Source: an uncultured Clostridia bacterium (GTDB taxonomy: Bacteria > Bacillota > Clostridia > Peptostreptococcales > Anaerovoracaceae). From it: a stretch of DNA of 64,000 bases. The translations under genes were made by a program, and so were the position numbers. The stretch covers positions 62,001 to 126,000 of the forward strand of contig CAKQXD010000005.1 of the NCBI GenBank assembly GCA_934281605.1, read 5' to 3'. Positions within the stretch are counted from its first letter, which is position 1. Each line of letters opens with the position of its first letter. Below are positions 16,505 to 23,823 of the stretch, one piece after another. Under the pieces are notes generated by a model that worked only from the letters and a program-made list of their open reading frames with translations, had not been told where the DNA came from and did not search any database.

Positions 16505-18379
16505 ATGAATACCATCGCGTCGTTTACTGCGACAGATACTCTGTGGATGCTGATCTGCGCCTGCTTCGTATTTTTTATGCAGGCCGGGTTCACCTGCTAC
16601 GAAGCAGGCCTGGTGCAGAGTAAAAATGTGATTTCCGTCGCCATCGAAAACATCTTCAATCTGACCATAACCATCGTATTATTTTCTCTGGTGGGATTCC
16701 CGCTGATGTTCGGAAAAACTATTTTCTCGGCCGATTCTTCTGCAGAAACTGCATTTGTATTTCTGCAGATCATGTTTGCGGCAGTTTCTGTCACTATATT
16801 CGCAGGAGCTCTCTCTGAGCGTACCAAACTGGCGCCGCTGCTTGTCGCCGGTGCCGTCAGCGCCGCCCTGATCTATCCCCTCTTCGGCAGATGGGCCTGG
16901 GGCAGCCACCTGGGAGGATCCCCCTCCTGGCTGGAAAACCTGGGATTCCTCGACTTCGCCGGAGCCAGCGTAGTCCATATGACCGCCGGATTCATCGCCC
17001 TGGCTGGACTCCTCGTCGTAGGAAGCCGCAGCCGCCGGAACACGGGCAAATCCAACATCCCGCTGGCTGTACTGGGCGTCTTCATCCTGTGGTTCGGCTG
17101 GTTTGGTTTTAACGGCGGCTGCATCCGGACGGAAGATCCGGGTCTTGCCAAAGTCTATCTCAACACCTGCTTTGGAGCTGCCTACGGAACCCTGGGCGCT
17201 CTTTGCAGCAACCTGCTGCTGCGCCGCAGAGGCGGATACCTGCTGTCCCTGTTCAACGGTGTTCTCAGCGGTCTGGTATCCATCACGGCATTGTCCGCCT
17301 ACTGTGATTTCCGGGCGGCCATGATCGTGGGATTTATCGCCGGGATCCTGGCCGATCTAGTCTCAAGACTTCTGGAAAAACTCCATATCGACGATGTAGT
17401 CAACGTCATCCCGGTTCACCTGGTGGGCGGACTGACGGGGATCCTGGCCCTGCCTTTCTGCATCCAGACTTCCGCCCTGCCAACGGGAAGCCGGATCGAA
17501 CAGTTCGGAGTTCAGTTCATCGGTGTGTTCACCTGTTTTGCAGTCGCCTTCGGCATCTCCCTGATGGCCTTCCTGCTGATGAAGCATACGATCGGACTGC
17601 GGGTAACGAAGGAAGAAGAAGAAAAGGGGCTCAACATCGTGGAGTTCAGCGACATCTACTCCTGGCAGAACTACATCGAGACGTCATCTTACGAACAGGA
17701 AATACAGGAGAAGAACGAATTACTAAGGAAACAGACCAGGCTGCTGGCCGTCACAGAAGAACAGGAGAAAAAAAGACTTGCCAAAGATCTCCACGACGGC
17801 GTAGGGCAGAGCCTTTCCGCCTTAAAAGTCATTCTTGGCATGGGCAAAATGCAGGCCGCCAAAAGCGAGAATCCATCTTTGCAGAAGACAGCCGAAAAAG
17901 CATCCAGCCTGGCCGATCTTTCCCTGAAAGAAATGCGAAATGTCTTAAACAACCTGAAGCCGGAAGCCCTGGAGAAAGGCGGGCTGAAAGCCGGGCTGGC
18001 CGCCATGACCGAAAATCTCGATCAGATCGACGGCTTCACATGCCGCCTGGAACTGACCGATCCCCTGCCCGACTTCGACGAAACCGTGGAGCTGAATCTC
18101 TACCGACTGGTGCAGGAATCCCTCACCAACGTGGTCAAACACGCACAGGCGAAGGAGGCCGTAGTCACCTGCCAAAACAGCAAGAAAAACGGCTTTTACA
18201 CCATCCGCATCAAGGACGACGGTGTAGGTTTCAACCCGGAATCCGAACAGCTGGGCGTGGGGATCCCGTCCATGAACGACCGGGTCAAAATGCTGGGCGG
18301 AACCTTCCATCTCTACAGCATGGAAGGCAAAGGAACGGAAATCATCATGGAGGTACCGTATCATGAAGGAAACGAATAA
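16505..18379 (+). CDS. Ammonium transporter fused to a NarL-type sensor histidine kinase
   Basis: Chimeric protein of 624 residues. Residues 1-365 are an Amt/MEP domain with the recruitment-site Asp150 (GFLDFAG) and the twin pore histidines His158 (ASVVHMT) and His305 (VIPVHLVGG). A coiled-coil linker (about 385-420) joins a HisKA_3 domain whose H-box is DLHDGVGQSLSAL with His430, and a HATPase domain with the N-box around Asn542 (QESLTNVVKHA), DDGVGF (571-576) and GVGIPSMNDR. So ammonium binding or passage in the channel could directly set kinase activity. The response regulator gene overlaps its end by 17 bases and a plain Amt gene follows. Such Amt-kinase fusions are known but uncommon. 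Confidence 0.93.
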   Translation: MNTIASFTATDTLWMLICACFVFFMQAGFTCYEAGLVQSKNVISVAIENIFNLTITIVLFSLVGFPLMFGKTIFSADSSAETAFVFLQIMFAAVSVTIFAGALSERTKLAPLLVAGAVSAALIYPLFGRWAWGSHLGGSPSWLENLGFLDFAGASVVHMTAGFIALAGLLVVGSRSRRNTGKSNIPLAVLGVFILWFGWFGFNGGCIRTEDPGLAKVYLNTCFGAAYGTLGALCSNLLLRRRGGYLLSLFNGVLSGLVSITALSAYCDFRAAMIVGFIAGILADLVSRLLEKLHIDDVVNVIPVHLVGGLTGILALPFCIQTSALPTGSRIEQFGVQFIGVFTCFAVAFGISLMAFLLMKHTIGLRVTKEEEEKGLNIVEFSDIYSWQNYIETSSYEQEIQEKNELLRKQTRLLAVTEEQEKKRLAKDLHDGVGQSLSALKVILGMGKMQAAKSENPSLQKTAEKASSLADLSLKEMRNVLNNLKPEALEKGGLKAGLAAMTENLDQIDGFTCRLELTDPLPDFDETVELNLYRLVQESLTNVVKHAQAKEAVVTCQNSKKNGFYTIRIKDDGVGFNPESEQLGVGIPSMNDRVKMLGGTFHLYSMEGKGTEIIMEVPYHEGNE

Positions 18380-19007
18380 GATCAAAATTTTTCTCGTAGA
18401 CGATCACAAGATCCTGCGGGAATCCCTGGAACTGCTTCTGTCTCAGGAGGACGACTTCGCCGTCATGGGACAGGCGGAAAACGGTCTGGATCTGGAGATC
18501 CGTTTTCTCACGGAACAGCCGGACGTGCTGCTGATGGACATCTCCATGCCCAAGCGCAACGGCTTCGATACGGCGAAAGCCATCGCGAAGGATTTCCCCG
18601 ATATCCGTGTCATCTTCCTCACTATGCATAAGAGTGAAGAAATGCTGTCTAAGGCCTTTCACAGCGGCTGCCGCGGCTACATCCTCAAGGAAAACGCCTT
18701 TGAGGAGCTGGCCACCGCCATCCGCACCGTCATGAAGGACGAGATCTACGTGTCCAACGCTTTGACGCCGATGATGCTGTCAGGCTTTCTGTCTACAGAA
18801 AAAGAGCCAGGCGAGCTTTCCGGGCGGGAGCATGAGATTTTAAAACTGCTGGCCGAAGGCTACAGCAACCGGGAGATCGCCGACATGCTGGCCATCTCTG
18901 TCAAGACGGTAGAGACCCATCGCGCCAACATCATGCGAAAGCATAACTTCAAGAACATCACCGAGCTGGTGCTCTTTGCCGTGCGGAACCATATCATCGA
19001 ACCGTAA
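18363..19007 (+). CDS. NarL/LuxR-type response regulator paired with the Amt-kinase
   Basis: Response regulator of 214 residues. The receiver has the acidic pair in FLVDDHK, the phospho-acceptor Asp59 (LLMDISMP), Thr in FLTMHKS and Lys in YILKENA. A LuxR-type HTH follows near 150-205 (LSGREHEILKLLAEGYSNREIADML, then VKTVETHRANI). The ATG lies inside the last codons of the transporter-kinase gene, so translation is coupled. Likely target: the promoter of the ammonium transporter gene at 19131, which carries tandem TCAGGGTTT sites. Confidence 0.95.
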   Translation: MKETNKIKIFLVDDHKILRESLELLLSQEDDFAVMGQAENGLDLEIRFLTEQPDVLLMDISMPKRNGFDTAKAIAKDFPDIRVIFLTMHKSEEMLSKAFHSGCRGYILKENAFEELATAIRTVMKDEIYVSNALTPMMLSGFLSTEKEPGELSGREHEILKLLAEGYSNREIADMLAISVKTVETHRANIMRKHNFKNITELVLFAVRNHIIEP

Positions 19008-19020
19008 CGTCGACAAAAAA

Positions 19021-19051
19021 TCAGGGTTTTCCCCATACTCACTCAGGGTTT
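19021..19051 (+). promoter_or_regulatory. Tandem operator candidate upstream of the second ammonium transporter gene
   Basis: Two copies of TCAGGGTTT begin at 19021 and 19043, a spacing of 22 bp or two helical turns, both followed by CCC. They end 8 bases before the predicted -35 box, a position typical for an activating response regulator. The adjacent NarL-type regulator is the obvious candidate; this is inference. Confidence 0.5.
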
Positions 19052-19058
19052 CCCTGTA

Positions 19059-19087
19059 TTTTCATTTTCACGCCTCTCTTTTATACT
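19059..19087 (+). promoter_or_regulatory. Promoter of the second ammonium transporter gene
   Basis: Weak -35 TTTTCA, 17 bases, good -10 TATACT. A weak -35 agrees with activation from the upstream tandem sites. A perfect 10-bp inverted repeat CCTCTCTTTT / AAAAGAGAGG runs from the -10 region (19073) to the ribosome binding site (19120). Confidence 0.55.
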
Positions 19088-19130
19088 GTAGATAATCCAA
19101 AACAGATTTGAAAAGAGAGGTGATTTTCTT

Positions 19131-20345
19131 ATGATCAACACTGGCGATACTGCGTTTATGATGGTTTGCGCAGCTCTTGTTTTTATTATGACTCCGGGGC
19201 TGGCCTTCTTCTACGGCGGCCTGGTTTCCCGAAAGAATGTACTGACGATCATGATGCAGAGTTTTATCTCGATGGGCGTCGTTACGATTCTCTGGTTTGT
19301 CATCGGCTTCTCGCTGACTTTCGGCCCGGATGTACACGGACTGATCGGCGGCTTGAAATACATGTTCCTCCACGGAGTGGGCATGGAGGCCAACCCGGAT
19401 TACGGCGGCACGATCCCGTTTATGTCCTTCTTTAGTTATCAGCAGATGTTTGCGATCCTGACGCCTGCACTTATCACAGGGGCCTTCGCAGACAGAGTAA
19501 ATTTTAAAAGCTACCTTGTCTTCCTTATTTTATGGAGCCTGCTGATTTACATTCCGCTGGCACACTGGGTATGGGGCGGTGGATTCCTGCAGCAGATGGG
19601 AGTCGTTGACTTCGCAGGCGGGATCGTCGTTCACGCAAGTGCCGGTCTGGCAGCTCTGGCATCAGTTTTCTTCGTAGGAAAACGTACTGTTGTCAGCAAA
19701 GTGGAAATGGAACCTCATAACGTAACGCACGTTGCACTGGGAACTGCTCTGCTGTGGTTCGGCTGGTTTGGCTTCAACGCAGGCGGCGCACTGGGTGCAA
19801 ACTCCCTGGCAGCCACTGCATTTATCAACACGGACCTGGGCGCTTCGGCCGCTATGGTAACCTGGCTGATCATCTCCTGGATCCACGAAAAGACTCCGAG
19901 CTTCGTCGGCGTTCTGACCGGTGCAGTCGCAGGTCTTGCTACCATCACACCGGGAGCTGGTTTCGTAAAGCCATGGGCTGCGATCATTATCGGTGTTGTT
20001 GCCGGTATCGTCTGCTACGGCGCAGTACAGCTCCGCAAGAAGCTTGACTGGGACGATGCGCTGGACGTATGGGGTGTCCACGGCGTCGGCGGTATCATCG
20101 GTACTATTCTGCTCGGCATCTTCGCTGCAAAGGACGTGAATGGCGTCAGCGGCCTGATCGAGGGTGACGTTCATCAGTTCGGCGTACAGCTCTTCGGAAC
20201 TCTGCTGGCTTCGGCTTATGCGTTCGTCATTACAATGCTGATCCTGAAAGTGGTCAATAAGTTCCTGCCGGTACGTGTTACACCGGAAGAAGAACGAATT
20301 GGACTGGATGCATCCTTACATCACGAAGAAGCATATCATTTGTAA
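19131..20345 (+). CDS. Ammonium transporter (Amt family)
   Basis: Amt/MEP channel of 404 residues, eleven helices. The conserved Asp and first pore His are in GVVDFAGGIVVHASAGLAAL, the second His in VWGVHGVGGIIGTIL; FGWFGFNAGG and the C-terminal VRVTPEEERIGLD are also typical. It carries no kinase domain. The order is Amt-kinase, regulator, Amt, all rightward, with a separate promoter for this gene. GAGAGGTGATTTTCTT precedes the ATG. No GlnK/PII gene is present next to it, which is unusual for an amt gene and fits direct sensing by the fused kinase. Confidence 0.95.
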   Translation: MINTGDTAFMMVCAALVFIMTPGLAFFYGGLVSRKNVLTIMMQSFISMGVVTILWFVIGFSLTFGPDVHGLIGGLKYMFLHGVGMEANPDYGGTIPFMSFFSYQQMFAILTPALITGAFADRVNFKSYLVFLILWSLLIYIPLAHWVWGGGFLQQMGVVDFAGGIVVHASAGLAALASVFFVGKRTVVSKVEMEPHNVTHVALGTALLWFGWFGFNAGGALGANSLAATAFINTDLGASAAMVTWLIISWIHEKTPSFVGVLTGAVAGLATITPGAGFVKPWAAIIIGVVAGIVCYGAVQLRKKLDWDDALDVWGVHGVGGIIGTILLGIFAAKDVNGVSGLIEGDVHQFGVQLFGTLLASAYAFVITMLILKVVNKFLPVRVTPEEERIGLDASLHHEEAYHL

Positions 20346-20366
20346 TCATCAATGCATCTAACATAA

Positions 20367-20425
20367 AAATACACTGTGTCACATGGTTCAGGAATTCCTG
20401 CCATAGACACAGTGTATTTATTTTT
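20367..20425. terminator. Bidirectional terminator between amt and the XRE gene
   Basis: Perfect 14-bp stem AAATACACTGTGTC / GACACAGTGTATTT, with an inner CAGGAATTCCTG, followed by T-rich sequence rightward and preceded by an A tract for leftward use. Confidence 0.9.
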
Positions 20426-20429
20426 TAAT

Positions 20430-20804
20430 TTATTCCTCCGACTCATCCCGGACGATCCCTTCGACATACAGCTGCGTAATCTGCTCCATGACACCTAGCT
20501 GCTTTGCAGAACAGATGCTCAGAGAACCCATGATATTTTCCTGCAGCACCGCCTTTTCCTGATCCTCGGAAACGCCTTCTTCCATACCTTCCAGCAGGAA
20601 ATCAGCACCCACGCCCAGGATCTGCTTCAGCCGGTACAAATTCTTGGTAGAAATCCCCTTCTCTCCATATTCCACGTCACCGACAAACTTGGCCGTAACG
20701 CCCAGCCGGCTCGCCAGTTCCTCCCTGGAAAGTCCCAGCAGCTCGCGCCGTTCTCTGACTCTTGCTCCGATGGCCGCTTTGTTCAATTCTTTCAGTTCTG
20801 TCAT
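20430..20804 (-). CDS. XRE-family transcriptional regulator
   Basis: Protein of 124 residues with an N-terminal lambda-Cro/C1-type HTH (about 10-65; ARVRERRELLGLSREELASRLG then VGDVEYGEKG) and a C-terminal helical region with NIMGSLSICSAKQLGVMEQI. It is clearly paralogous to the gene at 50448-50825, which shares NIMGSLS and the sequence KNLYRLKQILG. Start: of two ATGs, the second at 20804 has GAGGG at seven bases. Just upstream lies a 48-bp interrupted palindrome that could be its own operator. Confidence 0.88.
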   Translation of the reverse strand: MTELKELNKAAIGARVRERRELLGLSREELASRLGVTAKFVGDVEYGEKGISTKNLYRLKQILGVGADFLLEGMEEGVSEDQEKAVLQENIMGSLSICSAKQLGVMEQITQLYVEGIVRDESEE

Positions 20805-20832
20805 ACTCATTCCCTCATTTTCGTCATGAATT

Positions 20833-20880
20833 CCCCTACAGTTTACACTTTTTCCCGTAAAAAGTATGGAACTACAGGGG
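20833..20880. promoter_or_regulatory. 48-bp interrupted palindrome upstream of the XRE gene
   Basis: Paired arms in order are CCCCT/AGGGG, AGTT/AACT and ACTTTTT/AAAAAGT around a five-base centre. It lies in the 243-bp gap between two divergent XRE genes, 29 bases before the leftward start, and could be a repressor site or the leader hairpin of that gene. Confidence 0.5.
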
Positions 20881-21047
20881 TGTTTCTCTATAACTTAAAA
20901 GGAATTTTCTGCCTTATTTCTTTTTTCTGCAAAGTTTTCTCCGTCATTTACAAAATTCCAATAAAATTCTGCAACATTTTTGTGATACGACAGTCTTTTT
21001 TAATAGATGGACTTTCGATATACCTCAGTCACAGAAAGGAGTACATC

Positions 21048-21455
21048 ATGCAAACCAATCAACACACCCCCTCATCCTGCAGCTTCGACTCCCCTTTTGC
21101 TCAGCAAGTTTCCAGAAATCTTCGCTTCCTCCGCTTCGCCCATTCTATGAGTCAGGAAGATGTCTGCAAAGAAATCGGCATCTCACGATCCCAGTATTCC
21201 GGTCTGGAGAGCGGCACGAAGGAAGGAACGTTTCCGCAGCTTTATGCCCTGGCCGGGCTGTATCAGATCAGCTTCGAGTACCTTCTTTCTCTGGATCTTT
21301 CGCGGGAAGCATCTCTTCTGCTTCAGGAAAAGATCCATCGGATCGAATCCCGCCACTTCCTGGAAGCATTTCTTTCGCTTTCACCCTGCAGCCAACTGCA
21401 AATCGCAGAAGAACTGCAGCTGCTCTCAGCTTCCGGAAAAGGAGCACTCAAATGA
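21048..21455 (+). CDS. XRE-family regulator, first of an overlapping pair
   Basis: Protein of 135 residues with an HTH (about 20-75; FLRFAHSMSQEDVCKEIGIS, then SQYSGLESG). The remaining helices (YQISFEYLLSLDLSREAS) resemble the usual SinR-like extension. A frame extends far upstream but only the ATG at 21048 has a good site (AAAGGAGTACATC). Its end overlaps the next regulator gene by four bases (ATGA), implying co-translation. Confidence 0.85.
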   Translation: MQTNQHTPSSCSFDSPFAQQVSRNLRFLRFAHSMSQEDVCKEIGISRSQYSGLESGTKEGTFPQLYALAGLYQISFEYLLSLDLSREASLLLQEKIHRIESRHFLEAFLSLSPCSQLQIAEELQLLSASGKGALK

Positions 21456-21934
21456 ATCAGGAATTTGAAATACTGCAGGCCAACATGAAAATACTCCGGA
21501 TCCTGTCCGACTGCAGCCAGGAGGAAACCGCAGAAAAGCTTCACATTTCCCGCAGCACTTATGCATCCTACGAAGCCGGCTTCCGCACGCCTGACCTGGT
21601 GATTTTGCAAAAACTGTCCCGGCTGTATGACGTATCACTCTCAGATTTGGTCTACCTGCCACTGGATGATCTGCTATATTCTCAGCTCCGCATCAAGCAA
21701 AATCTGGATCTTTTCTCGGAAATACTGCCTCTCTACGAAAGCCTCTCTCCCTCTGCCAAGAATCGGATCATGGAAAAAATCAATGCCCTCCGAGAAGGCG
21801 AAAAGCTCCTGACTTCCCTGCACCGTTTCTGCACATTTCAGCTTGAGAAAACTGGTTCTGCAGAGGCTCCAGGCAGCCCGAACGCCTCTGAATCCGCAAA
21901 CAGCCCTAAATCACCAAACGCATCACGTTCTTAA
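21452..21934 (+). CDS. XRE-family regulator, second of the pair
   Basis: Protein of 160 residues with HTH near 8-60 (LRILSDCSQEETAEKLHIS then STYASYEAG) and a C-terminal stretch rich in Ser, Pro, Asn and Ala (SAEAPGSPNASESANSPKS) that looks disordered. Related to its neighbour, so the pair may act as heteromer. Targets unknown; the closest candidates are the divergent XRE gene and the palindrome at 20833. Confidence 0.85.
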   Translation: MNQEFEILQANMKILRILSDCSQEETAEKLHISRSTYASYEAGFRTPDLVILQKLSRLYDVSLSDLVYLPLDDLLYSQLRIKQNLDLFSEILPLYESLSPSAKNRIMEKINALREGEKLLTSLHRFCTFQLEKTGSAEAPGSPNASESANSPKSPNASRS

Positions 21935-21964
21935 AAACGCCATAGGATCTATCCTGCTATGCAA

Positions 21965-22002
21965 AAGGAAGCAGCCGCTGCTGTTTGCAGTGCTGCTTCC
22001 TT
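21965..22002. terminator. Bidirectional terminator between the XRE pair and the PHP gene
   Basis: Stem AAGGAAGCAGC / GCTGCTTCCTT with a GC-rich loop; leftward it is followed by TTTT, rightward by a weaker T-rich run. Confidence 0.75.
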
Positions 22003-22012
22003 ATTTCTCTTC

Positions 22013-22798
22013 TTACATATGGATATGAAAAATACTTCCCAGCTTTCGATGGTGATAGGACCGATACGGATATACCATCTTGCCGATCCCGCGGTTGTAG
22101 ATCTGGTAGCCAACGCGCCCGATCCAGTGCTCCTTGCGTTTCGCCTTCTTGGTGATTTCCCGCTCTGTACCGGAGGCTCTGATGGTCACGCCCTCTTTGA
22201 CCGCTCGGATCAGGTCATTGTTGCTGTAAATGTCCGCATCGATTTCCGTGCACGCCATTCCAATATAATCCGTCACATGTGAATCCGATCCCGCAAATGC
22301 CGGCATAGAGAACCGTTCCGCCAGTTCTTTCGCTAACCGGTTGGAATTGACGAACTCACAGGTATTGAACGTCTCAATAAAATCAAAATGCTTGATGTAG
22401 CTCATCTTCATTTTCTTAAATCCCATGGCGCTGGAAGTCGCCACACCAAATGGGTGAGCCGGTCCCAAAATGCCGCCTAGCGAATGAACCAGCTTGATGA
22501 GGGTACTGCATTTTAAACCGCGGATCCGCAATACACGCGGATACAGACCATCCGGCAAAACCACCAGGATATGCCCTGCATCCTTCGTATCGTATTCGAT
22601 CCCCCGGATCACTGTAAAATTTCTGTATTTCGGATCATTCCTGATAGCGTCCCACGCCTTGCAGCCCTTGTAGCTGTTGTGATCCGAAATCATAAATCCA
22701 TCGTATCCCAGCTTCATAAACCGGTCTGCGAATTCCTTGACCGAAACCTTAGAATCAATGGATCCTTCCTTCGTATGACAATGTAAATCAAATTTCAA
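22013..22798 (-). CDS. PHP-domain phosphoesterase
   Basis: Metal-dependent phosphoesterase of about 261 residues, with the PHP metal ligands in FDLHCHTKEGS (start), SDHNSYKG (near 40-47), GPAHPFG (near 117) and GSDSHVTDYIG (near 175). Related proteins include nucleoside 3',5'-bisphosphate phosphatases, but substrate cannot be read. I prefer TTG at 22798, eight bases after AGAGG, which makes the protein begin at MKFDLHCHT; a GTG at 22816 is the alternative and has no ribosome site. Tail after 210 is basic and unusual (RASGTEREITKKAKRKEHW). Confidence 0.88.
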   Translation of the reverse strand: MKFDLHCHTKEGSIDSKVSVKEFADRFMKLGYDGFMISDHNSYKGCKAWDAIRNDPKYRNFTVIRGIEYDTKDAGHILVVLPDGLYPRVLRIRGLKCSTLIKLVHSLGGILGPAHPFGVATSSAMGFKKMKMSYIKHFDFIETFNTCEFVNSNRLAKELAERFSMPAFAGSDSHVTDYIGMACTEIDADIYSNNDLIRAVKEGVTIRASGTEREITKKAKRKEHWIGRVGYQIYNRGIGKMVYPYRSYHHRKLGSIFHIHM

Positions 22799-23023
22799 AT
22801 CTATCGCCTCTATCACTGTTTAATCACATGAGTTTGGTTCTTCAAACTCTTACACTATAATAGTATTCCTTTTTTTGAGGAAAAACAATGTTATTACTGT
22901 GAAAAAACCTTAAAAGAAGCTAAAAAAGTTATCCGGTTTGCTTAAAATATGTCTCCCTGCACCAGCCTCTCGCGCATCCGCAAAAATTGTTTGCGCGATC
23001 TTCAAAATTCTTAAAGATTCTGC

Positions 23024-23052
23024 TTGCATCCATCGCGTTTTTTTGATATATT
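23024..23052 (+). promoter_or_regulatory. tRNA-Ser promoter
   Basis: TTGCAT, 17-base spacer, TATATT, 37 bases before the tRNA 5' end. Confidence 0.7.
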
Positions 23053-23088
23053 ATAGAGGTGCCTTGCGAGAGGTACTAATAGAAACTT

Positions 23089-23176
23089 GGAGGATTGACC
23101 GAGTGGCTAAGGAGCTCGCCTGGAAAGCGAGTAAGGTGTAACAGCCCCGTGGGTTCGAGTCCCATGTCCTCCGCCA
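23089..23176 (+). tRNA. tRNA-Ser (anticodon GGA), CCA encoded
   Basis: Class II tRNA with acceptor stem GGAGGAT / GTCCTCC, D-arm GAGTGGCTAAGGAGC, anticodon arm CTCGC-CTGGAAA-GCGAG giving GGA, long variable arm and T-loop GGGTTCGAGTCCC. Discriminator G and CCA are in the DNA. It reads UCC and UCU serine codons. Confidence 0.97.
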
Positions 23177-23183
23177 TAAAAAA
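23166..23183 (+). repeat. 18-bp direct repeat, copy 1 (3' end of tRNA-Ser)
   Basis: GTCCTCCGCCATAAAAAA covers the acceptor 3' strand, CCA and following A tract; it recurs exactly at 23381-23398, 215 bp downstream, as after site-specific insertion into a tRNA end or a partial tRNA duplication. Confidence 0.75.
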
Positions 23184-23220
23184 ATAAAACAACGTCCATT
23201 CGGGCGTTGTTTTATTTTTT
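23181..23220 (+). terminator. tRNA-Ser terminator
   Basis: Perfect 14-bp stem AAAATAAAACAACG / CGTTGTTTTATTTT with a ten-base loop, then TT. Confidence 0.9.
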
Positions 23221-23232
23221 GCGAAAGACTGA

Positions 23233-23391
23233 ATGGGACTCGAACTCACGGAGTGGGCGAGAATGTCCCATGCGGATTTTCCCAGAGAGCGCAGCGATCT
23301 GCCGGAAAATGCGACAGCGTAAGGAATCCGGCGACTGTAGCCGGATGACTGGAGGAGCGATGCACAACGTGCAGCGCGTTGTCCTCCGCCA
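23233..23391 (+). other. Inverted T-arm plus miniature tRNA-like segment downstream of tRNA-Ser
   Basis: 23233-23251 reads ATGGGACTCGAACTCACGG, complementary to 23147-23165 of the tRNA with a single G-U. Further on are a hairpin ATCCGGC/GCCGGAT (near 23323-23343) and GGAGGA (23351-23356) pairing with TCCTCC (23382-23387) around TGCAC-aac-GTGCA and ending in GCCA (23388-23391). The last part looks like an acceptor stem with a short insert. Frames across it give only arginine- and serine-rich nonsense typical of antisense tRNA. Role unknown. Confidence 0.6.
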
Positions 23392-23398
23392 TAAAAAA
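23381..23398 (+). repeat. 18-bp direct repeat, copy 2
   Basis: Exact copy of 23166-23183, the 3' end of tRNA-Ser with the following A tract. Confidence 0.75.
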
Positions 23399-23426
23399 TG
23401 TGGTTCTCGATTTTCGTCCTAATTCC

Positions 23427-23571
23427 ATTCATCTTTAAATACCATAATCCCGGAAATAACGATGAAACAGCTCATTTTCAACCTGCTTTACAGTGAGCTC
23501 CATCCATATCCTTCTGGTCTGAGTGGTGTAGGATGAAATCTCGCACAATTTCCGGAAATTTTTCATCCTTA
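23427..23571 (+). repeat. 145-bp five-box dispersed repeat, copy A
   Basis: Boxes ATTCATCTTTA, CGATGAAAC, CCATCCATATCC, AGGATGAAA and TTTTTCATCCTTA at offsets 0, 34, 73, 104, 134. Copy B at 24767-24911 has the same length, orientation and about three quarters identical positions by eye, including CCCGGAAATAACGAT. Together they flank the RhuM-Fic gene. Confidence 0.85.
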
Positions 23572-23705
23572 GCCCAATCCAACATTCAAAAAGTTTTATT
23601 TCTCATAATACATCCGAATCCAAATTTCTATGTATTTCATAAAAGGCACACAGAATTAAACTATACTAAATACAGGTCTTATCCGGCCGGGCTATACGCG
23701 AGCAT

Positions 23706-23757
23706 AAACGCGCAAGGATAATTGCAGTGAATTCTGCAATATACTTGCGCGTTTTTT
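23706..23757 (+). terminator. Strong terminator upstream of the RhuM-Fic gene
   Basis: AAACGCGCAAG / CTTGCGCGTTT with an inner TTGCAG/CTGCAA and a tract of six T. It lies 67 bases before the RhuM-Fic ATG with no gene in front, so it ends a short RNA from the TATACT at about 23663, or serves as an attenuator for the gene. Confidence 0.8.
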
Positions 23758-23823
23758 ATTTGCAGAAAAATGTGCAAGTACTAATCAATAATTCACATTT
23801 TAAAGCGAAAACGAGGTATAACC

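Noticed and set aside
23166..23398. Complete integrated element bounded by attL and attR at tRNA-Ser
   Set aside because: The two 18-bp copies are only 215 bp apart and no integrase gene lies nearby; at most a remnant.
23076..23432. Open frame antisense to tRNA-Ser (GLEPTGL-type sequence)
   Set aside because: Translation of the antisense of a tRNA, a common false call.
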